NCBI GenBank assembly: GCA_037045685.1
Contig: JBAOII010000014.1
Coordinates: 150,650 to 214,649 of the forward strand
Direction: 5' to 3'
DNA: 64,000 bases
DNA from: Competibacter_A sp037045685
GTDB taxonomy: Bacteria > Pseudomonadota > Gammaproteobacteria > Competibacterales > Competibacteraceae
The notes beneath the pieces were generated by a model. It did not search any database. It saw nothing but the letters and a program-made list of their open reading frames with translations, and was not told where the DNA came from. The position numbers were made by a program, and so were the translations under genes. Below are positions 35,473 through 44,739 of this stretch, in pieces. Every line of letters starts with the position of its first letter. Within the stretch, counting starts at the first letter, position 1.

Positions 35473-36510
35473 GTGGAAAAGAAAGAAAAAATCTTATGTG
35501 TAGACGATGAAAAACAAATTGTTATTTCATTGCGTGCTTTGCTCCGCTCAAAGTATGAGGTGCTGACGGCAACGAGCGGAGAAGAAGCGCTCGGTATTTT
35601 ACGCAATGATCCAACAATTCGGGTTATCATCAGCGATCAACGCATGCCCAAAATGTTGGGTGCAGAAGTGTTGCGTGAAGCTAGAAAGATATCCCCTGGC
35701 ACAATGCGGTTGCTGTTAACTGGCTACTCTGATTTACAAGCCACTATTGATTCGATCAATGAAGGAGAGGTATTCCGGTTTATTAATAAACCTTGGATTA
35801 ATCAAGAATTACGGATGATCGTTGATTTGGCTGTAGAGGCGGCCGTCGAAACAGAGCAGGCCGTTGTCAGCTTCAGCCATGAAATAGAACCAGAACAGAA
35901 GCTTGCCGTTGATGCCGCAAGTCAAGGAAATTCTAAATCTACAGAAGTCGCTCGAAAACCGCTCCCCCGAGAGACAAGTCATCATACATCAGACAAAACC
36001 AAAAATACTGGAGGCCCAGGTATATTGGTTGTAGATGATGAAAAAGATACGATTTTGGAACTCCATAAAATCGTGCACGATGCAGTTTCTGTTTATAGCG
36101 CGCGCACTATTAGCGACGCCATCGAGATATTAGGTGATAAAGAAATTGCCGTTATTATTTCTGAAACGATTGTCGCCAACGAGGATGCAACCGAATTCGT
36201 TAAACTTTTGAAAAAGCATTACCCATCAATAATCACGATTATTTTGACCAAACACCATGGCATAGATAGCGTGATAAGCTTGATCAATCAAGGCCAAATT
36301 TATCGCTATTCTTATAAGCCCATAAAACACGATCAACTTGAATTTTACATTAAATTGGCTCTTAATCGCTATGGAGCAAATATTCAGAAGCCAGAACTGC
36401 TGAAGCGGCATCAGGTAGAAGAAATAAAGGAGGTAAAAAATCCTTCTTTAGTCGGCAAACTGATAGGTCGTCTGAAATCGTTACGGCTGCGGTTGGGCTT
36501 TGCGAGCTGA
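35473..36510 (+). CDS. Response regulator with two receiver domains, second with Glu for Asp
   Basis: The start is GTG 35473, with AAGAG upstream; 345 residues. REC1 (about 6-125) has the acidic pair VDDE and phospho-acceptor D55 in VIISDQRMPK, and the end FRFINKPW found in HoxA/HupR-like regulators. REC2 (about 190-310) keeps VVDDEKD, but its acceptor position is Glu231 in VIISETIVAN, which mimics constant phosphorylation or abolishes it. There is no HTH, GGDEF, HD-GYP or AAA+ domain, so it cannot itself activate the sigma-54 promoter; it may act by protein contact. The C-terminal ~30 residues are basic (LIGRLKSLRLRLG). Confidence 0.88.
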   Translation: MEKKEKILCVDDEKQIVISLRALLRSKYEVLTATSGEEALGILRNDPTIRVIISDQRMPKMLGAEVLREARKISPGTMRLLLTGYSDLQATIDSINEGEVFRFINKPWINQELRMIVDLAVEAAVETEQAVVSFSHEIEPEQKLAVDAASQGNSKSTEVARKPLPRETSHHTSDKTKNTGGPGILVVDDEKDTILELHKIVHDAVSVYSARTISDAIEILGDKEIAVIISETIVANEDATEFVKLLKKHYPSIITIILTKHHGIDSVISLINQGQIYRYSYKPIKHDQLEFYIKLALNRYGANIQKPELLKRHQVEEIKEVKNPSLVGKLIGRLKSLRLRLGFAS

Positions 36511-36600
36511 ATGCTGGATCAGCCAGTTAGCCCCCGTCAAATTTATGGCGCTCGATCACCGGTTCCCCAAGGCCGCTTTGCGGGTTCTTGGACCGGCCGC

Positions 36601-36918
36601 TTAACCGATTATCCGGGGCCATAGCGCCAGCACGGCAAAGCCGCTAAGCAGTGTCCAAAGCACGCTACGGGTGGCGGCGGCGATGGCGATGGCGACCAAG
36701 CCGGCCACCAGCCGCGCGTTGCTCCAGGACAGCCACAGCGCGCCCTGGGGCAGCAGCAGTTCCGGCACCACCAGCGCGGTCAAGGTGGCGACCGGCACGA
36801 ACGGTAACAGGACCCGGAACCAACGCGGAAACGTTACCCGGCCCTCGGCGGCGATGAACGACAGCCGCAGGGCGAACGTCACCATCCCGCAAACGATCAT
36901 GGTGGTCCAGACGCTCAT
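36601..36918 (-). CDS. azlD: AzlD-family branched-chain amino-acid exporter subunit
   Basis: This is a 105-residue small membrane protein with three to four helices (TMIVCGMVTFALRLSF, LPFVPVATLTALVVPELLL). Its ATG overlaps the azlC stop (ATGA), the standard pairing. AzlCD exports branched-chain amino acids or analogues. It is convergent with the A/T-rich operon, which ends 90 bp away. Confidence 0.85.
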   Translation of the reverse strand: MSVWTTMIVCGMVTFALRLSFIAAEGRVTFPRWFRVLLPFVPVATLTALVVPELLLPQGALWLSWSNARLVAGLVAIAIAAATRSVLWTLLSGFAVLALWPRIIG

Positions 36919-37604
36919 CGGACGGTTCTCGCGGCCCACCAACCGGCCGCTATCCCGGCCAGCGCCGCCGCCAGCAAACCGAGCCTGAACGGCAGATCGG
37001 CCGCCAGCGTCGCCACGATCCCGGCGACCGCTGCCGTCAGCAGCATCGCCCGGTCCCGGACCAAGGGCACCACGATGGCGATGAAGGTCAGGGGCAAGGC
37101 GAAATCCAGCGGCCAACTCGCCGGCAACCGGGCGCCCAGCAACACCCCGGCGGCGGTGGACAACTGCCAGCCGCCCCACAGCGCCAGACCGGCGCCCAGA
37201 TAGAACCAATGCCGCCGGGGACCGGCATCGCTTTCCGTTTCCCGCCGGCTGATCGCGGCAAAGGCTTCGTCGGTCAGCAGATAGGCCAGCCCCAGTTTCC
37301 AGCGGCGAGGCAGATGGGCGAGACGCGGCGCCAGCGCCGCGCTGTACAGGGCGTGGCGCAGGTTGAGCAGCCCGACTTCGGCGACCACGACCGTGGCCGG
37401 TGCCCCGACCCCGGCCAGTTGACAAAACAGGAATTGGGCCGAGCCGGCGAACAGGATCGCGGACATGGCCTGCGCCGCCGCCGGGGTCAAGCCGTTGGCC
37501 AGAGCCAGCACGCCGTAGATCATGCCGAAAGGAGCGACGCCCACCAGCAGCGGGGCGAGCGCCCGCATCCCGGCCCAAAACTCTTGACTGGCGGATCGCG
37601 ACAT
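36915..37604 (-). CDS. azlC: AzlC-family branched-chain amino-acid exporter subunit
   Basis: This 229-residue polytopic protein contains the family motif VGVAPFGMIYGVLALANGL near residue 22 and FAGSAQFLFCQL. ATG 37604 is chosen; the frame extends much further upstream as an antisense shadow of the hydrolase gene. It forms an operon with azlD and lies 12 nt after the upstream hydrolase stop, so all three may be cotranscribed. Confidence 0.88.
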   Translation of the reverse strand: MSRSASQEFWAGMRALAPLLVGVAPFGMIYGVLALANGLTPAAAQAMSAILFAGSAQFLFCQLAGVGAPATVVVAEVGLLNLRHALYSAALAPRLAHLPRRWKLGLAYLLTDEAFAAISRRETESDAGPRRHWFYLGAGLALWGGWQLSTAAGVLLGARLPASWPLDFALPLTFIAIVVPLVRDRAMLLTAAVAGIVATLAADLPFRLGLLAAALAGIAAGWWAARTVR

Positions 37605-37615
37605 GGCGCGACGGG

Positions 37616-38854
37616 CTAATCGATCAGGGCCTGATAAACCAGTTGCCGGAGCTGGGGACGGAGCGGGTGGGTGCTGGACGGGAACAGTTGGGTGAACAGC
37701 AAGGCGGTGATGTCCTCGGCCGGGTCCACCCAAAACGCGGTGCTGGCGGCGCCGCCCCAGGCGAATTCGCCCGGAGACGACAGCACCTTGTTGGCCACCG
37801 GATCGACCACCACCGAGAATCCCAGCCCGAAGCCGATCCCGTCGAAGGTGGTTTCGGCGAACAGCGCCCGGCCGAAGGATTCCAGATCGACTCCGCCGGG
37901 CAGGTGATTTTGGATCATGTAGCGCAAGGTGCGATTGCCGAGCAGCCGAACGCCGTCCAGTTCGCCGCCCTGCCGCAGCATCTGGGTGAAACGGTGATAG
38001 TCGGCGGCGGTCGACACCAGCCCGTCGCCTCCCAGGCAGCAGATGGGGCGCTCGCGCCCGACCCGATCCATGGCGTCGTTGCGGACCGCGCGCAAGGTGC
38101 CGGGTTGCGGCGAATAGAAAGCGGCCAACCGTCCGGCATCCGCCTCGGGCACCCAGAAGCGGGTGTCGGGCATCTTCAAAGGCTCGAAGATCCGCTCGGC
38201 GAAAAACTGGTCGAGACGCGCGCCGGAGATGACTTCGATCACCCGGCCGAGCACGTCGGTCGCCACCGAGTAATTCCACTCGCTGCCCGGTTGGAACAGC
38301 AAGGGCAGTCCGGCCCAAGCGTCGCAGCAGGCGGCGAGGTCCATGCCGTCCGGCGGTCCCCATTCGAAGCCGGCGGCCCGATAGAGAGCGTCCACCGGAT
38401 GGGCGTGGTGGAAGCCGTAAGTGAGGCCGGCGGTGTGGGTGAGCAGATGCCAGATTCGCACCGGCTCGCGGGCCGGCTCGGTGACCGGTTTCAGCGCCGA
38501 CCCGCTACGGTAGACGCGCATGTCGCCAAAAGCCGGGATGAAGCGGCTCACCGGGTCCTTGAGCTCGAAAGCGCCTTCCTCGTACAGCATCATCGCGGCT
38601 ACAGCGGTGATGGGTTTGGTCATGGAGTAGATGCGGAACAGGGTGTCCAGCTCGACGGGCGCCCCCGATTCCAGATCCCGCTGGCCATACATGCCGAGGT
38701 GGACGATCTTGCCGGCCCGGCTGACCAGAATCAGCCAGCCGGGCAGCCGTCCATCGTCCACGTAGCGGGCAAAGTGCGAGTCGATCCGGCCCAGCCGCTC
38801 GGCGTCGAATCCCACCTCGCCGGCTTCCACTTCCACCTTCAGTTCAAGCATCAT
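37616..38854 (-). CDS. Serine hydrolase of the beta-lactamase (class C / EstB-like) family
   Basis: The 412-residue product carries the Ser-X-X-Lys motif S77-M-T-K80 in FRIYSMTKPITAV and a Tyr motif in WNYSVATDVLG. No signal peptide is seen, so it is more likely a cytoplasmic esterase or transesterase than a resistance enzyme. The substrate is unknown. It begins MMLELKVEVEAGEVGFDAE and is complete. Confidence 0.88.
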   Translation of the reverse strand: MMLELKVEVEAGEVGFDAERLGRIDSHFARYVDDGRLPGWLILVSRAGKIVHLGMYGQRDLESGAPVELDTLFRIYSMTKPITAVAAMMLYEEGAFELKDPVSRFIPAFGDMRVYRSGSALKPVTEPAREPVRIWHLLTHTAGLTYGFHHAHPVDALYRAAGFEWGPPDGMDLAACCDAWAGLPLLFQPGSEWNYSVATDVLGRVIEVISGARLDQFFAERIFEPLKMPDTRFWVPEADAGRLAAFYSPQPGTLRAVRNDAMDRVGRERPICCLGGDGLVSTAADYHRFTQMLRQGGELDGVRLLGNRTLRYMIQNHLPGGVDLESFGRALFAETTFDGIGFGLGFSVVVDPVANKVLSSPGEFAWGGAASTAFWVDPAEDITALLFTQLFPSSTHPLRPQLRQLVYQALID

Positions 38855-39306
38855 TTGGCCTCGTCACGATCAGAATTTGGCTATTCATATCATTTAAGCA
38901 GGGCAATCGCCGTTAGTAACGGGGATTGGGGTGCCCGAGAGTAGGCGCGAGCGATAGCCATCTACAAGGGCTTCCCTAAAAATCAAGCGCCGCGATGGTT
39001 TTTTAGTTCATCATTTTTCCTGATCTGATTCGTTATCCACTGCCATCGTCGAGCGAGAAGGTGAAGGACTGCGGTACTACAACCGGTCATGTTCGGCTCT
39101 ATGCCGGGACCCTGATGAAAGACGCGCGCCGGGGCCTCAATCGTTAGTCGGGAAAGATGTCTCCCCTTGAGCTAATCAGGCGCTCCTGGCGCGGGTCCAA
39201 CCCGCTTCACATCAACGCATGCAGTGCATCGGTGATTCCTGGCCGCCGTCCGGCGGCATGCGTGTCCCTTTCAGTTTCTTTCCCTATCGACGCTTTTGTC
39301 AGCCGT
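38855..39306. other. Intergenic region; candidate non-coding end of the IS110-type element
   Basis: These 452 bases have no supported gene. The part next to the transposase stop (about 39120-39306) probably belongs to the IS. For IS1111-group elements the bridge-RNA region lies downstream of the transposase, which would be here; I could not identify the guide loops or the element's ends. Confidence 0.4.
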
Positions 39307-40332
39307 TCAGGCAACGACCGGATTGAGCCGGAAGTCTTCGCCATACTTCAACACCGCCCACGCCAGCCTGGCGTTCTTGGCGGCAATCGCCACCACCGCG
39401 CGCCAGTAGCTGCGGCGCTCGACCAGACTGCGCGCCCAGCGACTGAAGCGATCCTGCTTGTCGCCCAGACCGCTGAGAATGGCGCGAGCGCCCATCACGA
39501 GAAGACTGCGCAGATAGGCATCACCCGCCTTGGTGATGCGCCCGAGTCGCGCCTTGCCGCCGCTGCTGTGTTGACCCGGCGTCAGACCGATCCACGCCGC
39601 GACCTGTCGGCCGTTGTCGAATTCGTGGCCGCCACCAATGCTGGCGAGTAGCGCGCTGGCGGTGGTCGGGCCAATGCCGGGCAGTTGCATCAGGCGTTTG
39701 CTGCGCGCGTCTTCGCGTGCGGCCCGGGCGATGGCACGGTCGTACTCCGCAACAAGGACATCGAGCCGGTCGGCGTGCGCCAGGAGATCTCCCACGCATC
39801 GGTTGGCGTATCCCGGCAGGTCTTCAAGGTGGCCGCCAATCTCCCGACGCAAACAGCTCACCTTCTGCGGCAGGACGATGCCGAATTCGGAGATCAGGCC
39901 ACGCAGGCGGTTGTAGATGGCGGTGCGCTCTTCAACGAATCCTTGCCGGGTGCGGTGCAGGGTGAGAATGATTTGTTGATGCGCTTCCTTGACCGGCACA
40001 AATCGCATGTTGGGCCGGGTCACGGCTTCGCAGATGGCGGCCGCGTCCGCCGCATCGTTCTTGCCCCGCTTGCCGCTCATGCGGTACGGCGTGACAAACT
40101 TGGGGGCCATGAGTTTGACGGTGTGGCCGTACTGGCGAAATTGCCGCGCCCAGTGATGCGCGCCGGAGCAGGCTTCCATGCCGATCAGGCACGGTGGCAG
40201 TTGCGCGATCAGCGGCAGCAGTTGATCTCGCGAAACCTTTGGTTTGACCAACGCCGCCTTGCCATTATCATCAACGCCGTGCACCGCAAACACATTCTTG
40301 GCGAGATCAATGCCGATAGTCATAATGCTCAT
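39307..40332 (-). mobile_element. IS110-family (IS1111 group) transposase, intact
   Basis: The 341-residue RuvC-like DEDD recombinase starts IGIDLAKNVFAVHGVD (first catalytic Asp) and continues with IGMEACSGAHHWA and KNDAADAAAICEA. The C-terminal transposase_20 domain contains LMQLPGIGPTTASALLASIG, LTPGQHSSGGKARLGRITK and GDAYLRSLLVMGARAIL. A purine-rich site (AAAGGGGAAG) precedes ATG 40332. Little sequence lies between the start and the neighbouring ISAs1 remnant, which suits IS1111, where the long non-coding end is downstream. It is the one intact transposase of the window. Confidence 0.88.
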
Positions 40333-40430
40333 GGGCTTCCCCTTTCGTGGGCTTGATGAGGTTCGGAAACTCCATCATGGCACTTGTTGCCGACCGCAGC
40401 TTCCGCCGCAACCTCGGGACGGGGAAGTCC

Positions 40431-40665
40431 CTTTCATTCGTTAGGGCGACCCGGAGTTTGCGGCGGCGGATGCTGTTGCGCGGGGGGCCGTTGTGGAGCA
40501 ACACGTTCGAGGCCATCCGGCGGATCAGGGCCAGGTTTTCCGCCGAGCAGTCGTTGCGCGCCCAGCGGGCGCCCTCGCGAAATTGCACGCCCGAGACTCG
40601 GTGCTGTTGATTTTCGACGCCCCAGCGGCCGCGCACCGTGGCCTTGAAGCTGATTTTGGAACCGA
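40431..40665 (-). mobile_element. ISAs1-family transposase, C-terminal remnant
   Basis: The translation reads ATVRGRWGVENQQH, VQFREGARWARND and CSAENLALIRRMASNVLLHN, the conserved C-terminal DDE region of ISAs1 transposases (RWGVEN carries the catalytic Glu). Only about 80-100 residues remain. It is joined in frame by chance to the broken gene upstream. Confidence 0.7.
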
Positions 40666-40766
40666 GCTGGCCGGGCGATGCGTGTAACATGGGATTCCTC
40701 CTCACTCTTTGGCAGTACATGGCGACGGGCTTGAGCGCCGCCGTCCAGTCGGGCAGTGCGCGGCGA

Positions 40767-41455
40767 TCAATAGGGGCCTCGCCGCGCGGTGAGCCGGTCG
40801 CAGACCAGCCAACCGCCGTGATACTCGAAATATTCGCAACGGCCACCGAGCGTTCGCCCCAGCGCCAGCAACCGCTCGCGGTCAAACGTCTGGCGATGGC
40901 CGTAGCGAGGATCGGGCACCGTTTTGAGCGGCACCGCAAGAAACCGAAGCAAGTCGCTACGTCCAACACGGTCGGCGGCGATGCGGCGGCGGGCAACGCT
41001 TCGATCAGGTGCAGCGCGTAGCGATAAATCGCGCCAAACAGGCCGATGAAATCGTTTGCCGTCTCGTTCGGCGGTCCGGGCGGTCGCCCCAAACCGGCGC
41101 TGCTCCGGGTGGCGTTCAGCGTGTTGGCGTAGAACAGCCGCCAGGCGGAGCGCTCGTTGCCGGCCATCGAACGCACGATGTCGCCCACCGAACGCTCGAA
41201 CTCGTCCTGTTCGCTGTAGCCGCTGTCCACTCGATGGCGATGAGCCGCCAGCAGCGGCAACAGCTCGCTGACGACGTGGTAGCCCAGATTGTTGTCGATC
41301 CGCGTCGCGCCGAAATCGTGGACGATGACCAGTTCGTCGGTGGGCGCGATCGCGGTCAGCGGATAGAGCTGAAAATGGGCGCTGGCGGCCAGCGGCGCGG
41401 CCCGTTGTTCCAAGGCGTCGATCAGCAAAGCGTGGCGGTGGCGGGACAGCATCAT
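40767..41455 (-). pseudogene. Possible SAM methyltransferase-like protein, frame-shifted
   Basis: The first ~170 residues follow one frame (from ATG 41455), with TDELVIVHDFGATRIDNNLG and a motif-I-like PTVLDVATCFGFL. Near 40945 the coding passes to another frame, LKTVPDPRYGHRQTFDRE, then GGRCEYFEYHGGWLVCDRL, with a stop at 40767. I am not sure of the family; a class-I methyltransferase is a guess from the one motif. The ATG overlaps the end of the VWA gene, so they were an operon. Confidence 0.45.
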
Positions 41456-41474
41456 GAGTTCGGGCGCTCCATCG

Positions 41475-42998
41475 TCAGTGCCGGGCGACCGGCCGCCGCA
41501 ACAGGTCTTCGGTCACCCGACCGAGTTGTTGCAGATTGCGGACGACTTCGGTGCGGTGGCAAACCGGCTCGTACAAAGATATATCGCAGCTGCCCATCCG
41601 CCAGATGTAGCGCGCTTCCGGCGATAGCCAGATCAACTGCTTGGCGCGGCGACGGATGCCTTCCAGCGCCCACACCTGCGGCGGATTGCGGTTGCCGCGG
41701 CCATCGCCCAGGATGATGGCGGTGGTTTGCGGGGTTACCGCCGCCAAATAGCGGTCGTGAAAGAGCGCCAGCGCGCGGCCGTAATTGCTGTCCGCGCCGG
41801 TATCCAGCAAGCCGCCGTCGAACACCGCGCCAATCGCCTCGTCGATGCTCTGTCGCTCGAAGTGCGCGCTCACCTCCACCAAATCGCTGACGAAACCGAA
41901 GCTGCGCACCCGGTCGAACAGGCTTTGCAGGTTGTAGACCAGATGCAGCATGAAACGGGCGGTGTTGCGCACCGACAGGCTGACATCGCAGATCACCGCC
42001 AGCCGGGGCTTTTCGTCCCGGTAACCGGTAACGGGTCATCACCGGCTGAAACGGGATGCCTTCGTATTTCGTGTTGCGGCGCAGGGTGGGCGGCACGCTG
42101 ATCCGGCCGCGCGGGCCGATATGGCGGCGGTAGGAGCGCGTCCCGCGCATCCGCCGGCACAGCCGCAGCACGATCTCGGTCATGTCCCGGCGCTCCTGTT
42201 CCGAGAAACGGTAGTCGGGCGCGGCGGGCCACTTCGGTGGCGGTCGCAGCGCCAGTTCCCGTTCCAAATGGCGTTTCAGCGATCCCGGCAGGTTGGCGAT
42301 GTCCCCATTCAGTCGGCTGGACAGCCGCTCAATTAGATTTTCGTCCACGTCCAGATCGCCGAGTTCATCCAGCAATTCGGTCACCGCATCGGCGATCACC
42401 TCCGCGTCCAGCGCGGCAATCGCCTCGTTGAAGCTCAACTCGCCCGCCCGCCCGCCCGGCGCTCTTCATCCGCCGCGCCTTTAGCAGGCGCATCGCCTTT
42501 CGCATCACCTCGTCCAGCAAATCCCGGTTACGGCTCAGCACCAGGTTCTGGCCGAACTCGACCAAACCGAAATCATCGGGGTCTTGGTTCGAGTTGAAAT
42601 GGGTCGCCATTTGCGCGTCGCCGAAATAGTCGCGGATATCGAGCGGGTCTTCGTGAGCGGTGTCGCCATCCGGCTGGCCGCTGGCCGGATTTTGCTCCGC
42701 GACCACTTCCGGCGGCTCCGGCGCGGTTTCGCGGTGCGGCGGTGGTCCGGCGCCGGAATCGGTCGGTGGCGACGCCTTGGGCAGGCTGAAGAACCGATCA
42801 AACAGTTCCTCGAAGACCGGAAAATCGCGCACATCCTTGATCAAGGTGCTGCGTAACACCGTGCGCACCCGTATCCCGCTCGTGCGGCGCGACCCGCGCC
42901 AGCGCCTGCATCGCGTCCAGCGATTCCGCCGGCGAAATCCGCGCACCCCGGTTTTTCAGCAGGAAAATTAATCGGGTGATCGCGGTGTCCACGATCAC
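41475..42998 (-). pseudogene. VWA-domain protein (CoxE/YehP-like), at least three frame changes
   Basis: Rejoined frames give a protein of about 500 residues. The N-terminus VDTAITRLIFLLKNRGARIS is followed by a Pro-rich acidic linker. Then come ELSFNEAIAALDAEVIADAV and the VWA domain: LAVICDVSLSVRNTARFMLH carries the D-x-S-x-S metal site, and TAIILGDGRGNRNPP the later Asp. Frame changes fall near 42885, 42460 and 42020. VWA proteins of this sort work with MoxR-type AAA+ ATPases; a possible remnant of the partner lies just upstream. The gene is inactive as written. Confidence 0.6.
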
Positions 42999-43252
42999 CC
43001 ACCGGCGCGGCCGTCGGTGCGGCCGCGATAGCTGGTGAAATAGTGGGCGGTGTGTTCCTGGCGGCGCTGCTCCAGAAAGCTCGTATCCGGTTCGGCGGGA
43101 CGCTGTGGCGGACGCGACGGGATTTCGGCGACGCTGGCAGCGGTCGGCGGGCTCTGCGCTTGCAGCGCTTCACCGATCCACGGCAACTGCTCATCGACCT
43201 GCTGGGTGTCGCGCTCGTACTTGATCAGCGGGTGCAGCGTTTCCTCCAGCAA
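42995..43252 (-). pseudogene. C-terminal remnant of an unidentified protein, cut by the IS3 remnant
   Basis: The frame reads DTLTPVLLEETLHPLIKYERD, then a Pro/Gln-rich tail ending YFTSYRGRTDGRAGG. It has no start of its own; upstream it merges with IS3 sequence at about 43265. By position it could be the end of the MoxR-like ATPase normally paired with the VWA gene, but no AAA+ motif survives. Confidence 0.4.
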
Positions 43253-43284
43253 GACCGGCGTCAGGGTATCGGGCTTATTTGGTG

Positions 43285-43561
43285 TGAGTCACGTCACCAT
43301 TGCAGGCTCGGTAACTCGGCGGCAATAGGCCGCTTCGACCTCGGCAGGCGGAAGGTAAGTCAATCGGTTCCAGTAGCCTGCGATGGTTGAACCAGTCGAT
43401 CCAGACCAGGGTCGCCCATTCCACCGCCTCCAGACTCTTCCAGGATTGTCGATGGATCACCTCGGCCTTTTACAGCCCATTGATGGTTTCGGCGAGGGCA
43501 ACACTTTGCGGATCGGCTCGACTCCACGGACGGCGCGGTGCGCGTCGACGAACGCCTTCAT
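43285..43561 (-). mobile_element. IS3-family orfB transposase, internally deleted
   Basis: The start MKAFVDAHRAVRGVEPI at 43561 matches the N-terminus of IS3-type OrfB. About 60 nt later the sequence jumps to the C-terminal part, LAETINGLYKAEVIHRQSW and WATLVWIDWFNHRRLLEPI. The catalytic core between is missing, so it is a solo internally deleted copy. Confidence 0.7.
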
Positions 43562-43851
43562 CGCTTGAAGGGGCGGTCGAGCGCCGGTTTACACCGGCCG
43601 CTGAAACCCCCGGTTAACGTTCGTCGGCATATAGTGCGACGCTGTCGGCGCCGAAGGCGAACCGGACCATGCGCCCGGCCCGCCGCCAGCGCCTCGGCGC
43701 TCTCCGCCGCCACCGCGAACCGGATCAGGCCGCACTTCTCGCAGGCGACCACGCCGAAATGACAGCCCGGACCGATCTCTTCGGCCATCCAGTCGATCCG
43801 CACCGAGGCGGCGCAACCGCCGCAACCGGCGACTTCGGGCAGGACGGACAC
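43558..43851 (-). CDS. Small zinc-ribbon-like protein, C-terminus replaced by IS
   Basis: GTG 43851 has AGGGGAGAG at good spacing and is the likely start. Two Cys pairs, GCGGC near residue 10 and ACEKC near residue 38, suggest a zinc ribbon. After about residue 60 the sequence turns Arg-rich and ends where the IS3 remnant begins, so the real C-terminus is probably lost. It lies downstream of the MaoC gene on the same strand. Confidence 0.45.
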   Translation of the reverse strand: MSVLPEVAGCGGCAASVRIDWMAEEIGPGCHFGVVACEKCGLIRFAVAAESAEALAAGRAHGPVRLRRRQRRTICRRTLTGGFSGRCKPALDRPFKR

Positions 43852-43903
43852 TCGCGCTCTCTCCCCTCGCCGCAACACTGGAATCGGCGCCGCACGGGCG
43901 GCC

Positions 43904-44359
43904 TCAAGCTTTCCGGGTCACCATCAGGGTGGTCCGGTACTCGATCACCTGCCGGTCGCGCTGGTTGTAGGCTCGGTTCCGGTACACGAACAGGAACCGC
44001 TCCGGATTTTTGGTGGGGCGAAGATCGACCGCTTCGGCCTCGGCCCGGAGCGTGTCCCCGAACAGCACCGGCGCGGTGATCTTCAGCGCGTCCACCCCGA
44101 TGTAGGCGTGGATTTCGTAGCCGTCCCGGGCCAGGAACTCGGCGACGGTGTCCGCGTGGTGGACCAGGCCGTCGGCGACGGCGAAGATGACCGGGCCGGC
44201 CAGGGAGCGCTCCTGGAACCAGGTGCCCTTGGCGTACTCGGCGTCGCTGTGGATGGCCATGTTGAACCAGGTGAGCTGGTGCAGGAGGGAGAAGTCGCCG
44301 ACGTCGAGCGTCCGGCGGACCCGGCACGGGATTTTGGTGCCTGCCGTCACGTTGCCCAT
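43904..44359 (-). CDS. MaoC-like (R)-hydratase/dehydratase family protein
   Basis: This 151-residue hot-dog-fold protein begins at ATG 44359, with AGGAG 11 nt upstream; a longer frame to 44506 lacks a site. FNMAIHSDAEYAKGTWFQ, GPVIFAVADGLVHHAD and LFGDTLRAEAEAVDLRPTKN are typical of MaoC-type dehydratases that act on enoyl- or beta-hydroxyacyl-CoA substrates. No partner domain is fused. Confidence 0.8.
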   Translation of the reverse strand: MGNVTAGTKIPCRVRRTLDVGDFSLLHQLTWFNMAIHSDAEYAKGTWFQERSLAGPVIFAVADGLVHHADTVAEFLARDGYEIHAYIGVDALKITAPVLFGDTLRAEAEAVDLRPTKNPERFLFVYRNRAYNQRDRQVIEYRTTLMVTRKA

Positions 44360-44739
44360 AATAGCGATTGCTCCTCTGATTGTCGGTTGTCGGACTCCGC
44401 CGGAGAGCGGCGCTCCGGGGCGCGACCCGCGAGATCGGCGAGCCTCGGCTTCCGCTCGCGGCGTGGTCGCATTTTGAGCATAGCCGAGCACGGCGTGCAA
44501 GGCCACCGAACAGCGCGCACTCGGTGGTTCCCAAAGCGAACCGGATCGGTTCGGCTTGCGCGGCGGCTTAAAATTTAAAGTCGGCGATCATCTCAGGATG
44601 ATCGGATACAAATCCGTCAAGTTGCCAAAGGAGCCACCGATGAAGGTCGTTTTCCACGACAGGTTTAGCGCACGTCCGACAAATCCGGAAGGACGCGCCG
44701 CTGTACGACATCGCCCGGCTGGCGGCGGGCGGGTTTCGC
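44360..44739. other. Gap with a possible 5' gene stub
   Basis: No complete gene is visible. At 44641 on the plus strand an ATG follows AAAGGAG and reads MKVVFHDRF, like the start of deacetylase-family (acetylpolyamine amidohydrolase) proteins, but the frame loses that character within a dozen codons. It may be a decayed start of such a gene. Confidence 0.3.

Noticed and set aside
35473..36510. The response regulator as the sigma-54 activator of its own operon
   Set aside because: It has no AAA+ or HTH domain, only two receivers and a short basic tail.
36915..38363. AzlC as a 482-residue fusion
   Set aside because: The upstream half is antisense to nothing useful and overlaps the hydrolase gene in another frame; AzlC has a normal start at 37604 and a normal length of 229 residues.
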